Below the pieces are notes generated by a model. That model was given only the letters and a program-made list of their open reading frames with translations. It did not search any database and was not told the DNA's origin. The position numbers and the translations under genes were made by a program. Positions 24,855-33,167 of a DNA stretch of 57,622 nt are shown piece by piece. Numbering within the stretch: position 1 is the first letter of the stretch; the number at the start of each line of letters is the position of its first letter. The stretch comes from DAISIL01 sp036822015 (GTDB lineage Bacteria; Bacteroidota; Bacteroidia; Cytophagales; Bernardetiaceae), in the NCBI GenBank assembly GCA_036822015.1, contig DAISIL010000015.1:1-57622 (forward strand), given 5' to 3'.

Positions 24855-25745
24855 ATGCAACGTTGGCTTTGTTGTCTGTGCTTGTGTGGGTGCTTTGTTG
24901 TGGTTCATGCCCAAGAAAAGGCTTGGCAAGTGCGCCTGCAAAACAAAAGTGTTTTTTATGGGTTCTTAAAGAAATCCTCCCAGGATAGCCTCTATCTCCA
25001 GGTCAGTCGTCAGGATTCGCTTCGGTTTGCCTGGCAGTCGGTGTCTCGTATGCGCGAGGTATTTTTGGATACCAGTACATTTCAGTTATTGGCAGTTAGT
25101 CATCCAGCTGAAACCCATACCTTCACGAACCAAAATGCGATTGGCTTGCGTAAGGGGGAGGCTTACTACCAATCTTCTATGCTTCTGTACAACTCGTTTA
25201 ATATTGGTATCACCGATTTTTTGAGCATCGAACCGGTTGCGCTCCTTCCCCTCGGGATAGGTGTACATACCCGTTTGCACACCCGCTTTTTTTCGGATCA
25301 TATACACGTAGGAGCAGGGCTATTCACTTTATTAGCAACAGATTACTGGAGTGGTTTTTATTTGGCTGGGGCGGCTTATCCTATGGTTACAGTAGGGGAT
25401 CGGGATAAAAATATAACGCTTAGCGGAGGGGTGTTTTTTTCCCGAGAACTGGGCTGGTCATCGAGTAACCAAACTGGTTTTGGGAGCCTCTCCACCCTTA
25501 GACGTGTCTCTCCGCGCAGCTACCTGATGATGGACATTTACCGCTGGAAAAATAATTTTATAAATTGTAATGGTGTTCAATGTTTTACGCAAAGGGTTTA
25601 TCAGTATCTCATTTGGGCGGGAGCGCGTACCCATTGGCGACGCTTTGGCTTGGGATACGGCTTGTTGCTGTGGCAGGAACGGAATGTAAACTGGAGCAGT
25701 TGGTATCCTTTTCCATGGATAAATTTTTCGCTGCGCTTGGATTAG
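24855..25745 (+). CDS. Hypothetical exported protein, possible outer-membrane beta-barrel
   Basis: A 296-residue protein I do not recognise. A signal peptide is clear (residues 1-20, LCCLCLCGCFVVVHAQ). The mature part starts with a small beta-rich region (WQVRLQNKSVFYGFLKKSSQ) that looks like the short domain found ahead of some Bacteroidota outer-membrane proteins. The rest alternates glycine- and aromatic-rich strands (for example FYLAGAAYPMVTVGD, RFGLGYGLLLW) and ends with an aromatic strand (INFSLRLD), as in a beta-barrel. I chose the ATG at 24855 because it begins the signal peptide. It follows the ClC gene by 52 bases and may share its transcript. Confidence 0.6.
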   Translation: MQRWLCCLCLCGCFVVVHAQEKAWQVRLQNKSVFYGFLKKSSQDSLYLQVSRQDSLRFAWQSVSRMREVFLDTSTFQLLAVSHPAETHTFTNQNAIGLRKGEAYYQSSMLLYNSFNIGITDFLSIEPVALLPLGIGVHTRLHTRFFSDHIHVGAGLFTLLATDYWSGFYLAGAAYPMVTVGDRDKNITLSGGVFFSRELGWSSSNQTGFGSLSTLRRVSPRSYLMMDIYRWKNNFINCNGVQCFTQRVYQYLIWAGARTHWRRFGLGYGLLLWQERNVNWSSWYPFPWINFSLRLD

Positions 25746-25771
25746 TCTATTTTTTTGGTCATTTTTAGCAG

Positions 25772-26227
25772 ATGGATATGATCGAAAGTTTGTACGCCGA
25801 GTACTTTGACCAGCGCTTCGAGACGCTCACCCTGGATCAATTTGAGACCTTTGTCATCTATACGCCCCCCCTGATGGTGGTGGCCTGCGATCAAGTGGTG
25901 GACAAAGACGAAGAGGGATACGTGAGATATTATGCAGAGTTCTTGGCAAGAACATTTAAAAACAGCATTCCTGATGAAGAAAAACGAAAGGAATTTCAAT
26001 TTCATTTGGAGGCCGAGATGTTTTTCTTGCTCAAGTACATGAGCGATTGGGAGGGGCAGTTCTTGGAGGGCGTTTCTTTTTTGTTGGATGAGGAACCCTC
26101 GCTTAAGTCTGTGATTCAAGAGCTGCTCACACTCTTTGCAGAGTCTTCGGATGGTATTTCTACGCCAGAGCGCAAAAAAATACAAGAAATCAACGCTTAT
26201 CTACAAATTGAAAAAAAACTTGAATAA
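25772..26227 (+). CDS. Hypothetical all-helical protein, possibly TerB-like
   Basis: A 151-residue soluble, acidic protein with no signal peptide. Two places resemble the metal-binding halves of TerB-like domains: VVACDQVVDKDEEGYVRYYA near residues 36-55 and ESSDGISTPERKKIQEINAY near 125-144, where TerB proteins have an acidic DG-x-S/T-x-E-x motif before a helix. The similarity is weak and could be chance. The start ATG has a second in-frame ATG two codons later. It ends ten bases before the convergent GH57 gene. Confidence 0.5.
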   Translation: MDMIESLYAEYFDQRFETLTLDQFETFVIYTPPLMVVACDQVVDKDEEGYVRYYAEFLARTFKNSIPDEEKRKEFQFHLEAEMFFLLKYMSDWEGQFLEGVSFLLDEEPSLKSVIQELLTLFAESSDGISTPERKKIQEINAYLQIEKKLE

Positions 26228-26237
26228 AGAATGTGTA

Positions 26238-28574
26238 CTACTTTGTTTCCATAAATAATACGCCAGCTATTTTGTCGGGCAAACGCCCTCTACCATGCAA
26301 ATAAAAGCTATTTTGAAGACGTTTGAGGGCAGGAAAGATATGTAACTGACGAAGTAGGAGCAGTGCCTTAGCAACATTTTCCCAGGTCTGTTCTGAACCT
26401 TGCTCTTTTTGCAAATGTGGGATCATGCAAAGCAAGCGTTCGGTACAAAAGAAGTTAAAATATGTAGCATCAGGTAGTATGTTCCATTTTTGGAAACGTG
26501 CTGTTATTTTTTTGAGGGCTTGCAAATCAATTTCTTCGGGACAGGGAAGAAATATTTTTTCTAGCTCGTAGTGCAAGGCCCATTTGAGGTTATCGCGGAG
26601 TAGTGCAGGAATCTCTTGTTGGCTGTTCTTCAAGAGGTTCAAAAGGTTGTAGCTTTGCTGATGAATCCGTTCATATACCTCATAGGTACTCTGCACTTGC
26701 CTTCGGGTCAAGACATCAAGTAGGCTTTTTTGTGCATCGGGACGAAGATCAAAAAATGAGAAATCTTCTCCTGCTTGGTTTTTTAGGGATGCCACAAAAG
26801 CCAGGATATTTCCAGACTTAAAATCACTTTCTATTTTTTTGTAGTCAGGTTTATTCATATAAGATCTGCCAATAATGTGATGATCGCCCAAATAGAGTAG
26901 TGCAAAATGGAAAATTGTTTCAGATGTTGTAATACGCGAGCGCACCCATACTTGCCCGTACAGGAGGCGTTGTGCTGCCAGGGATAAACGCTCAGCGGTG
27001 AGTAGTTCACATTGGTAGTTGGGGAGTTGTAGGGGGGAGGCGTAATCGGAGAGCAGTCGTTCGGCGGCATAGTGCATACCGGCTTTGGTCAGATCAAACT
27101 GTGCCGGCAAGACATATCTGCGATAGACCGAAGCGCCATTCTCCTCTTGGGTTAAGTTGCTGATAGCTGCTTTGAGCTGCGTAAGAAAATGACTTTCAAT
27201 CGTTGTATTGGTGATGCGTTCGGCTAGTTGAATAGCCCTTCGGGCATATTGTAGCACCTGTACTGTTTCTATTCTTGAAATATCATCAAAAAACCAGGCA
27301 CAACTCGTAAACATCAGCAGGGCATGGTGTTGCATCTCGAGGAGATAGATGAATTTCTTTCGATCGCTTTCAAAACTGTGCGTAGTCCGATAATGCTCCC
27401 AAAAAGTATCTATGGATATTTGCCCCAAAATCACGGATAAATAGGCTTCTCGAACTTTCCACGCATCTTGATTGACAAGAACTTGTATTTCTTTTTCGTA
27501 CACGCTAGCTAGCTTGTCTCTTAGCTCGTCCAGTCCTTGACGGAGGGGTTTTCGCCAGGCTTGGTTCCAACCAGGCTGTCCACCGGTGCTGCATCCACAA
27601 TCTGAACGCCAACGCTCTATGCCATGCGCACAGCTCCAGGAACTATTGGGATGGATTTCTGCTTCATAACTGGGGGGAAACATTTTTAAAAAAGCAGCAT
27701 AATTAGTTATTTTTGCTAGCTTATTGGATTCGATATAGTGCATACAATACGCCAGGGCCATATCGCCGTAGCGGTGGTGATGTCCGTAGCTTTCTCCATC
27801 GGTAGCGACATGGACAAGTTGGGGGTCTTGGCTTTCCGTGAAGCCGCTGAGGAGGCTATGGGCAAAACGCTTTCCGTCGTTGAGCAGCCCTTTGAAAGCG
27901 ATAGACTGGGAGCGTTCGCCATCGTAAAAAAATATGGCGATGCTATGGCCCGAAGGCAAGTTACAGCGATAAGGACGGCGGGTATCTAGGGTGTTCTCCC
28001 AGGTAGCTGTGCCTATTTTTCGGATGTGCTTACACTGGCTAGGTGCAAGAATGGTAAACTTAATGTCATTTTCTGCCAAAACTTCTAAGGTTTCAATATC
28101 TACGGCTGTTTCTGCAAGCCACATGCCTTCGGGGTATCGCCCGAAGCGGTATTGAAAGTCCTGGATGCCCCACCGCACCTGGGTTTCTTTATCTCGGCGA
28201 TTGGCCAGAGGCATGATGAGGTGATTATAGACCTGGGCGATGGCAGATCCGTGTCCATCAAAATAATCTTGACTTTGGCGATCAGCCGTCAGGATGGCTG
28301 AATAGACATAAGGTTGTTCACGTTCAAGCCATTGCAGAAGTGTAGGGCCGAAGTTGAAACTCATTCGGGCGTAGTTATTCGTGATGGCAACGATCTTGTC
28401 TTGCTCATTGAGTATGCGGGAGTAGGCGTTAGCGTAGTAGCACTCGGAGGTAATGCGTTCATTCCAATTATGAAAAGGTGCTGCCGAAGGTTGGCGTTCG
28501 ATTTCTCCCAACCACGCATTTTGTCGGGGTGGTTGATAAAAATGACCATGTACACACAAATAGCGATCCGGCAT
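26238..28574 (-). CDS. Glycoside hydrolase family 57 protein with DUF3536 region
   Basis: A 778-residue cytoplasmic protein without signal peptide. Family 57 motifs are visible: HGHFYQPPRQNAWL at residues 9-22, GMWLAETAVD at about 149-158 with the expected nucleophile Glu, and VATDGESYGHHH at about 253-264 with the acid/base Asp. The C-terminal half matches the DUF3536 region found in a subset of GH57 proteins. GH57 enzymes act on alpha-glucans (amylase, branching enzyme, transferase); the exact activity of the DUF3536 group is not established. It lies 12 bases downstream of an ArsA-like ATPase gene, so the two are an operon. Confidence 0.85.
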   Translation of the reverse strand: MPDRYLCVHGHFYQPPRQNAWLGEIERQPSAAPFHNWNERITSECYYANAYSRILNEQDKIVAITNNYARMSFNFGPTLLQWLEREQPYVYSAILTADRQSQDYFDGHGSAIAQVYNHLIMPLANRRDKETQVRWGIQDFQYRFGRYPEGMWLAETAVDIETLEVLAENDIKFTILAPSQCKHIRKIGTATWENTLDTRRPYRCNLPSGHSIAIFFYDGERSQSIAFKGLLNDGKRFAHSLLSGFTESQDPQLVHVATDGESYGHHHRYGDMALAYCMHYIESNKLAKITNYAAFLKMFPPSYEAEIHPNSSWSCAHGIERWRSDCGCSTGGQPGWNQAWRKPLRQGLDELRDKLASVYEKEIQVLVNQDAWKVREAYLSVILGQISIDTFWEHYRTTHSFESDRKKFIYLLEMQHHALLMFTSCAWFFDDISRIETVQVLQYARRAIQLAERITNTTIESHFLTQLKAAISNLTQEENGASVYRRYVLPAQFDLTKAGMHYAAERLLSDYASPLQLPNYQCELLTAERLSLAAQRLLYGQVWVRSRITTSETIFHFALLYLGDHHIIGRSYMNKPDYKKIESDFKSGNILAFVASLKNQAGEDFSFFDLRPDAQKSLLDVLTRRQVQSTYEVYERIHQQSYNLLNLLKNSQQEIPALLRDNLKWALHYELEKIFLPCPEEIDLQALKKITARFQKWNILPDATYFNFFCTERLLCMIPHLQKEQGSEQTWENVAKALLLLRQLHIFPALKRLQNSFYLHGRGRLPDKIAGVLFMETK

Positions 28575-28586
28575 CGTTGTTTCGTT

Positions 28587-29756
28587 TTAGGCAGCCCTGG
28601 GGACAAAATAGATATGCAGCACTTTATCTTTGATTTCGTGCTTGTCGATGGTGTAATACGCCAAAAAGCGGGGCAGGATTAGGTTACGGCGGCGGTTGAG
28701 GAGTTGGAGTGTCAGTTGGTCTTGGCGATGGATAATCTTGACGGATTCGGTTTCCATGAACGGCAGAGCCAACTGGAGCAGATACCCGTTTTTGTATTCC
28801 TTGACCTGGTAGGGCTTGGTATCAAACAAGACCTCGTAGGGTGAACGCTGATCTGAATAAAGTTGATTGGCAAGTAGTTGTAAGCGATCTTGACCAAAAA
28901 CCTCCTCTCCCAGGTGGGGTACGTGCAAGATGGGCAGCGGCGCAAAATCATCTTCTATCATCTGCAAATACTTTGCCTGTGATTGTACGTACTGATCCAA
29001 AAATGTAGATTCGGCTGTCTGTGGCAAGATGCGGTTCACGACAACGGCATCAATCGCGTATCCATACATGAGCAAGAAGGCATACGCCCGCTGGGCTTCC
29101 TTAATCACCATACGTTCTGGGTTCATTACCAGGCGAATAGATGTAATTTTGGGGTCATTAAATATCTTCTGAATACGGCTGAGTTTATCAAAAAGGCTTT
29201 CGAGTTCTTCGTAGCCCTTATCGAGTGGGACACCCGTAAACGTACGCACCGAAGCGCCAACGGATTTGATGATCGTCTTCTGAAACGGAAAGGACTGCTG
29301 GAGCCACCACTGCGTTACCTGCGGTAGGGTGAGAAAAGTGAGCGTTTCGCCAGTAGGTGCGCTATCAATAATTATCACATCATAAAAACCTTCTGAATAA
29401 TACTGCTCCATCCACAAAAAAGCACTGCCTTCTTCCATCCCCGGAAGGGCAGATAGCTCCTCGGCGATGATCTTGTCGATGCCTTGCCACTTATAGACCG
29501 TCAGGAGTAGCTCGCGAATGCTGCCCCAGTGCTTTTTCATGGAATAATACACATCCAGTTCTTGGGCCCAAAGGTTTTGGGATACCTGCGTAGGCTCGGG
29601 AGAGAGCGGAACATCGAGCGAATCGGAGAGGCTATGGGCTGGATCAGTGGAGATAACCAGGGTTTTGTAGCCTTCTTTGGCCAGTTGGTGGGCAGTGGCT
29701 GCGGCAATGGTTGTCTTGCCCACACCGCCTTTGCCCGTAAAAAGAATGATACGCAT
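28587..29756 (-). CDS. ArsA/Get3-family ATPase with C-terminal HSP20-like domain
   Basis: A 389-residue P-loop ATPase of the SIMIBI class. Deviant Walker A GKGGVGKTT (residues 8-16), switch segment STDPAHSLSD and the A-loop DSAPTGET are all present. The C-terminal 80 residues (from about 310) form a beta-rich piece ending in YFVPRAA, matching the alpha-crystallin/HSP20-like domain fused to ArsA in several bacteria. In eukaryotes the Get3 branch guides tail-anchored proteins; the ArsA branch powers arsenite export. No arsenic genes or CxC sites are near, so a chaperone-like role is more likely. Upstream partner of the GH57 gene. Confidence 0.82.
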   Translation of the reverse strand: MRIILFTGKGGVGKTTIAAATAHQLAKEGYKTLVISTDPAHSLSDSLDVPLSPEPTQVSQNLWAQELDVYYSMKKHWGSIRELLLTVYKWQGIDKIIAEELSALPGMEEGSAFLWMEQYYSEGFYDVIIIDSAPTGETLTFLTLPQVTQWWLQQSFPFQKTIIKSVGASVRTFTGVPLDKGYEELESLFDKLSRIQKIFNDPKITSIRLVMNPERMVIKEAQRAYAFLLMYGYAIDAVVVNRILPQTAESTFLDQYVQSQAKYLQMIEDDFAPLPILHVPHLGEEVFGQDRLQLLANQLYSDQRSPYEVLFDTKPYQVKEYKNGYLLQLALPFMETESVKIIHRQDQLTLQLLNRRRNLILPRFLAYYTIDKHEIKDKVLHIYFVPRAA

Positions 29757-29835
29757 AACAGAAAATCGAAGGATGAGAAAGCAAATAAACAGAATCGCGG
29801 GGAGATATGCTTGGTGGCAGATGTACTTTTTTGTG

Positions 29836-29843
29836 TATTTTTG
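29836..29843 (+). promoter_or_regulatory. -7 box of the pdxA operon
   Basis: TATTTTTG matches TAnnTTTG, five bases before the pdxA ATG. A TTG at 29811-29813 could serve as the -33 element (22-base spacer). The transcript would be leaderless. Confidence 0.5.
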
Positions 29844-29848
29844 TGGGT

Positions 29849-30874
29849 ATGACAGAAAAAACGAACGACAAACCCCGTATCGGAATCACGATTGGGGATT
29901 TTAATGGCATCGGGCCGGAGGTGATCTTGAAGACGCTCGCCGATGAACGGATATTCCGACAACTGACCCCTGTTTTGTATGCGTCGGCAAAAGTTGTGGC
30001 CCGCTACAAAAAAATATTAGACCTCAACCTGGCCTATCACAAGTCGGGGCCCCATAATGATTTCTTGTTGGAGGAAGACAAACTCAACCTCGTTACGTGC
30101 TGGACAGATAACGTATCCATTCAGCCAGGGAAGGTTACCGAAGAGGCAGCCCGATGTGCTTTCCTTTCGATCAAGCACTCTACCGATGCCCTCAAGCGGG
30201 GCGACATCGAAGCCATCGTAACAGCACCGATCAACAAGGACAGCCTCCAGAAAGTCGGTTTTTCCTTCCCCGGTCATACCGAATATTATGCCGAAGCAGC
30301 AGGAGCTAGTTTTAGCCTGATGATGATGGTAAGTGAAACTTTTCGGATAGGGATGCTTACAGGGCATGTTCCGCTACGCGAAGTTTCAGAAAATATAACC
30401 GAAGCAGAGCTAAGCATTAAACTCCAGTTGATGATCGAATCCCTCAAAAAAGATTTTGGTATTGCTCGCCCCAAAATTGCTGTCCTGGGACTAAACCCCC
30501 ATGCAGGCGAAAATGGTGCTTTGGGGGAGGAGGAGCAGCGGGTCATTATTCCGGTCATCGAAAAGATGAAAAACAAGGGTGATCTGGTCTTTGGCCCCTT
30601 TCCTGCTGATGGCTTTTTTGGAAGGCAACAGCAGCACAGCTTTGATGCCGTGATGGCGATGTATCACGATCAAGGCTTGATTCCTTTCAAATCCCAGCAT
30701 TTTGAAAAGGGTGTAAACTTTACTGCCGGACTACCTACACTCTTGCGCACATCGGTCGATCATGGAACGGCTTATGACATTGCAGGTAAGGGCATCGCCG
30801 ATGAAAGCTCGATGCGGGAGGCGATCTTTTTGGCTTGTGATATTGCTCGTCGCCGTCGTTCATATGCCCTATGA
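29849..30874 (+). CDS. pdxA: 4-hydroxythreonine-4-phosphate dehydrogenase
   Basis: Oxidises 4-phosphohydroxy-L-threonine in the DXP-dependent route to pyridoxal phosphate. The 341-residue length is normal. The N-terminus ITIGDFNGIGPEVILK, the FPGHTEYYAE segment in the middle with the first metal-binding His, and MYHDQGLIPFK near the C-terminus with the last metal His are diagnostic. I chose the ATG at 29849: it starts five bases after a -7 promoter box, and an upstream 14-codon extension lacks family features. The stop overlaps the next gene, a histidine kinase, by four bases (ATGA). Confidence 0.95.
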   Translation: MTEKTNDKPRIGITIGDFNGIGPEVILKTLADERIFRQLTPVLYASAKVVARYKKILDLNLAYHKSGPHNDFLLEEDKLNLVTCWTDNVSIQPGKVTEEAARCAFLSIKHSTDALKRGDIEAIVTAPINKDSLQKVGFSFPGHTEYYAEAAGASFSLMMMVSETFRIGMLTGHVPLREVSENITEAELSIKLQLMIESLKKDFGIARPKIAVLGLNPHAGENGALGEEEQRVIIPVIEKMKNKGDLVFGPFPADGFFGRQQQHSFDAVMAMYHDQGLIPFKSQHFEKGVNFTAGLPTLLRTSVDHGTAYDIAGKGIADESSMREAIFLACDIARRRRSYAL

Positions 30875-32736
30875 GGAAAATCAAAGAAACGTTTTTTTTC
30901 CTAGCTCTCTGTTTTTTCATTCAGTCTGTCAATGCTTTACCTTCGGATAGCTTACAGGCAGATGCCTACATGCAGCGGCTGCTTGCCCTTCGTCGTACCG
31001 ATCCTGACTCGGCGCAGTGGTATGCCGAAGCGGCGCGTGCGTTGTACCAAAAGCTCGAAAAAGACCGTGAAGTTGCCTTGACTTTCCACCATGAAGCGAT
31101 CTTGTATTTGATACATACCCGCTATGCCGAAGGAGAGCAAGCCATTCAATCAGCGATTAAACTTTTTCAAAAAGTAAAAGATACGCTTTTTATTGGACAT
31201 TCTTACAATAATCTCGGACTGGCTTACCAAAGCCAGGCTGCTTACGATCAAGCCATTGGTGCTTACCAAGAAACCCTTCGCGTGTATCGCCAGCTACAAG
31301 ATACCTTGAGTGTCGGTAGGGCTTACACCAACCTTGCCGTTACGTACCGCTATTTGGAAGACTATGACCAGGCACTCGAGTACTACGGGCGGGCCGAAGA
31401 AGTGTTTACCCATGCAAAAAAATGGGAGACATTAGCACAAGTGCTTAATAACGCATCTGTTGTGTGGCGGAATAAAGGAGATTACGCCCAAGCCCAGGGG
31501 CTACTTCGTCGGGCCATCGCGATTTATGAACGGGAACAGATCACAGATAACAACTACGCTAATGCCTTAGCCAATCTGGCCACGGTACAAAAATATTTGA
31601 AACGATTTGATTCCGTAGTTATCAATAACCAAAAAGCACTAGTAATTTATGAGCAAATAAACAACCAAAAAGAAATTGCAGCTATACATATCAACTTAGC
31701 CAATTACTACCTTGTCATCGAAGACATCCCCAATGCGTTATTCCATGCCCAAAAAGGCTTTGCCCTGGCCAAGCAGTTTCCTTACAAGGAGCGCATCCGC
31801 AACGCTGCCCGTACTTTAAGTGAGATTTATGAAGCCCAACAAAACTATGAACGGGCGTTTTTTTATCAGCAAATCGACCGTAATTATACCGATAGCCTTC
31901 GGCTTTTGGAGCAGGAGGAGGCCATCGCCCAGGCAGAGGTACGTCTGCGCATACAGGAGCGTGAGTACGAAAACCAACTGCTACGTGAGCGTGAGCAGCT
32001 TACCCAAAGCAGGCTAGACCAGCAGCAGAAACAGACCCTGTTTTTGTCGGTTTTTGCTCTGGTTTTGTTGGCACTGCTCGGCTATACGGCTTGGCTTCTG
32101 TACCAAAACCGCCAGCAGAAGTCCGCCATCGAAGCCCTGCTCCAGGAGCTGCACCACCGCGTCAAGAACAACCTACAGATCATCACCAGTTTGCTCAACA
32201 TCCAGCACCGCCGCGCCCAAAGCACCGAAGCACAGACGGCCATACGCGACATCCAGACGCGCCTAAATACCATGCGTCTGATCCATGAACGGCTTTATGT
32301 GCGCCAAAAAGAAGCCACCCAGATCAACTTTCTGGAGTATCTCGATGACTTGCAGCGGTTTGTCCTTGATCTCTACCAGGCAACCCATCACCAGGTACGG
32401 CTACATACCGACTTACAGGGGTTCTTTTTGGATGTCGGGCAGGCCATCCCACTCGGGATCATCCTCAACGAGTGGCTCACCAACTCGCTCAAACACGCCT
32501 TTGAAGGTAGCCAGGAAGGAAAAATTGACATTGATCTACGCAAACAAAAAGATGGTAGTTATGCTTTGATTTACAAGGATAACGGACAAGGTATCCAGCA
32601 TACGCGCAAAGGTGGGATGGGGCTACTCCTGGTCCAGACCCTCACCGAGCAGCTCGGAGCAACGCTGCAAGAAGAGGTACAAACGTCTTCGGGTGGCCTA
32701 AAATACGCCTTGTCTTTTCAAGCCAAAGAACGATGA
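30871..32736 (+). CDS. Membrane TPR sensor histidine kinase (HisKA_2 type)
   Basis: A 621-residue sensor kinase. Signal peptide (residues 1-22), a periplasmic array of TPR repeats (about 80-330, for example YNNLGLAYQSQAAYDQAIGA), a coiled coil rich in Gln/Glu/Arg, one transmembrane segment (about 390-412), then a HisKA_2 domain with the phospho-accepting His429 in LHHRVKNNLQ and an HATPase domain with N-box ILNEWLTNSLKHAF and G-boxes DNGQGI and GGMGLLL. TPR-containing HisKA_2 kinases are common in Bacteroidota. No response regulator is adjacent. It overlaps pdxA by four bases and tsaE by four. Confidence 0.9.
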   Translation: MRKIKETFFFLALCFFIQSVNALPSDSLQADAYMQRLLALRRTDPDSAQWYAEAARALYQKLEKDREVALTFHHEAILYLIHTRYAEGEQAIQSAIKLFQKVKDTLFIGHSYNNLGLAYQSQAAYDQAIGAYQETLRVYRQLQDTLSVGRAYTNLAVTYRYLEDYDQALEYYGRAEEVFTHAKKWETLAQVLNNASVVWRNKGDYAQAQGLLRRAIAIYEREQITDNNYANALANLATVQKYLKRFDSVVINNQKALVIYEQINNQKEIAAIHINLANYYLVIEDIPNALFHAQKGFALAKQFPYKERIRNAARTLSEIYEAQQNYERAFFYQQIDRNYTDSLRLLEQEEAIAQAEVRLRIQEREYENQLLREREQLTQSRLDQQQKQTLFLSVFALVLLALLGYTAWLLYQNRQQKSAIEALLQELHHRVKNNLQIITSLLNIQHRRAQSTEAQTAIRDIQTRLNTMRLIHERLYVRQKEATQINFLEYLDDLQRFVLDLYQATHHQVRLHTDLQGFFLDVGQAIPLGIILNEWLTNSLKHAFEGSQEGKIDIDLRKQKDGSYALIYKDNGQGIQHTRKGGMGLLLVQTLTEQLGATLQEEVQTSSGGLKYALSFQAKER

Positions 32737-33167
32737 AATCAGTATGGATCGCTGAGTCAGTCGCCGGATGGTCGGCACATATTCCAGAAATACTCGCCGC
32801 AGCTAAGGGTACTCCCGTTTGGCTGTTTGAGGGGGAGATGGGAGCAGGCAAGACTACGCTCATCCGCCAGCTTGGTGCGGCCCTGGGTGTAGAAGACCCC
32901 ATCCAAAGCCCCACCTTCGGGCTGGTGCATGAGTACGAACGCCCTAACGGTGATCTGATTTTTCATTTTGATTTCTACCGTATTGCACATCCATCCGAAG
33001 CCTTAGAGATCGGCTGGGAAGAATACCTAAATACACCTAACGCCCTTTGTTGGGTCGAGTGGCCCCAACGCATTGCTTCGCTTTGGCCGGATCAATACGT
33101 ATCTGTACATTTACAGATGGGAAAGCACCCCAACCAACGCACCCTAACTTTATCCTGCCATGAGTGA
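32733..33167 (+). CDS. tsaE: tRNA threonylcarbamoyladenosine biosynthesis ATPase TsaE
   Basis: ATPase that works with TsaB and TsaD to put the threonylcarbamoyl group on A37 of ANN-decoding tRNAs. The 144-residue protein has the Walker A motif GEMGAGKTT (about residues 30-38), the switch-like SPTFGLVHEY and HFDFYRI segments, and WVEWPQR near the end, all typical. It overlaps the histidine kinase gene by four bases and the alanine dehydrogenase gene by eight, so it is in the middle of a coupled operon. Confidence 0.93.
   Translation: MKSVWIAESVAGWSAHIPEILAAAKGTPVWLFEGEMGAGKTTLIRQLGAALGVEDPIQSPTFGLVHEYERPNGDLIFHFDFYRIAHPSEALEIGWEEYLNTPNALCWVEWPQRIASLWPDQYVSVHLQMGKHPNQRTLTLSCHE

Noticed and set aside
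28587..29756. Arsenite export system
   Set aside because: The ATPase is single-domain with an HSP20-like tail and no arsB, arsR or arsC is nearby.
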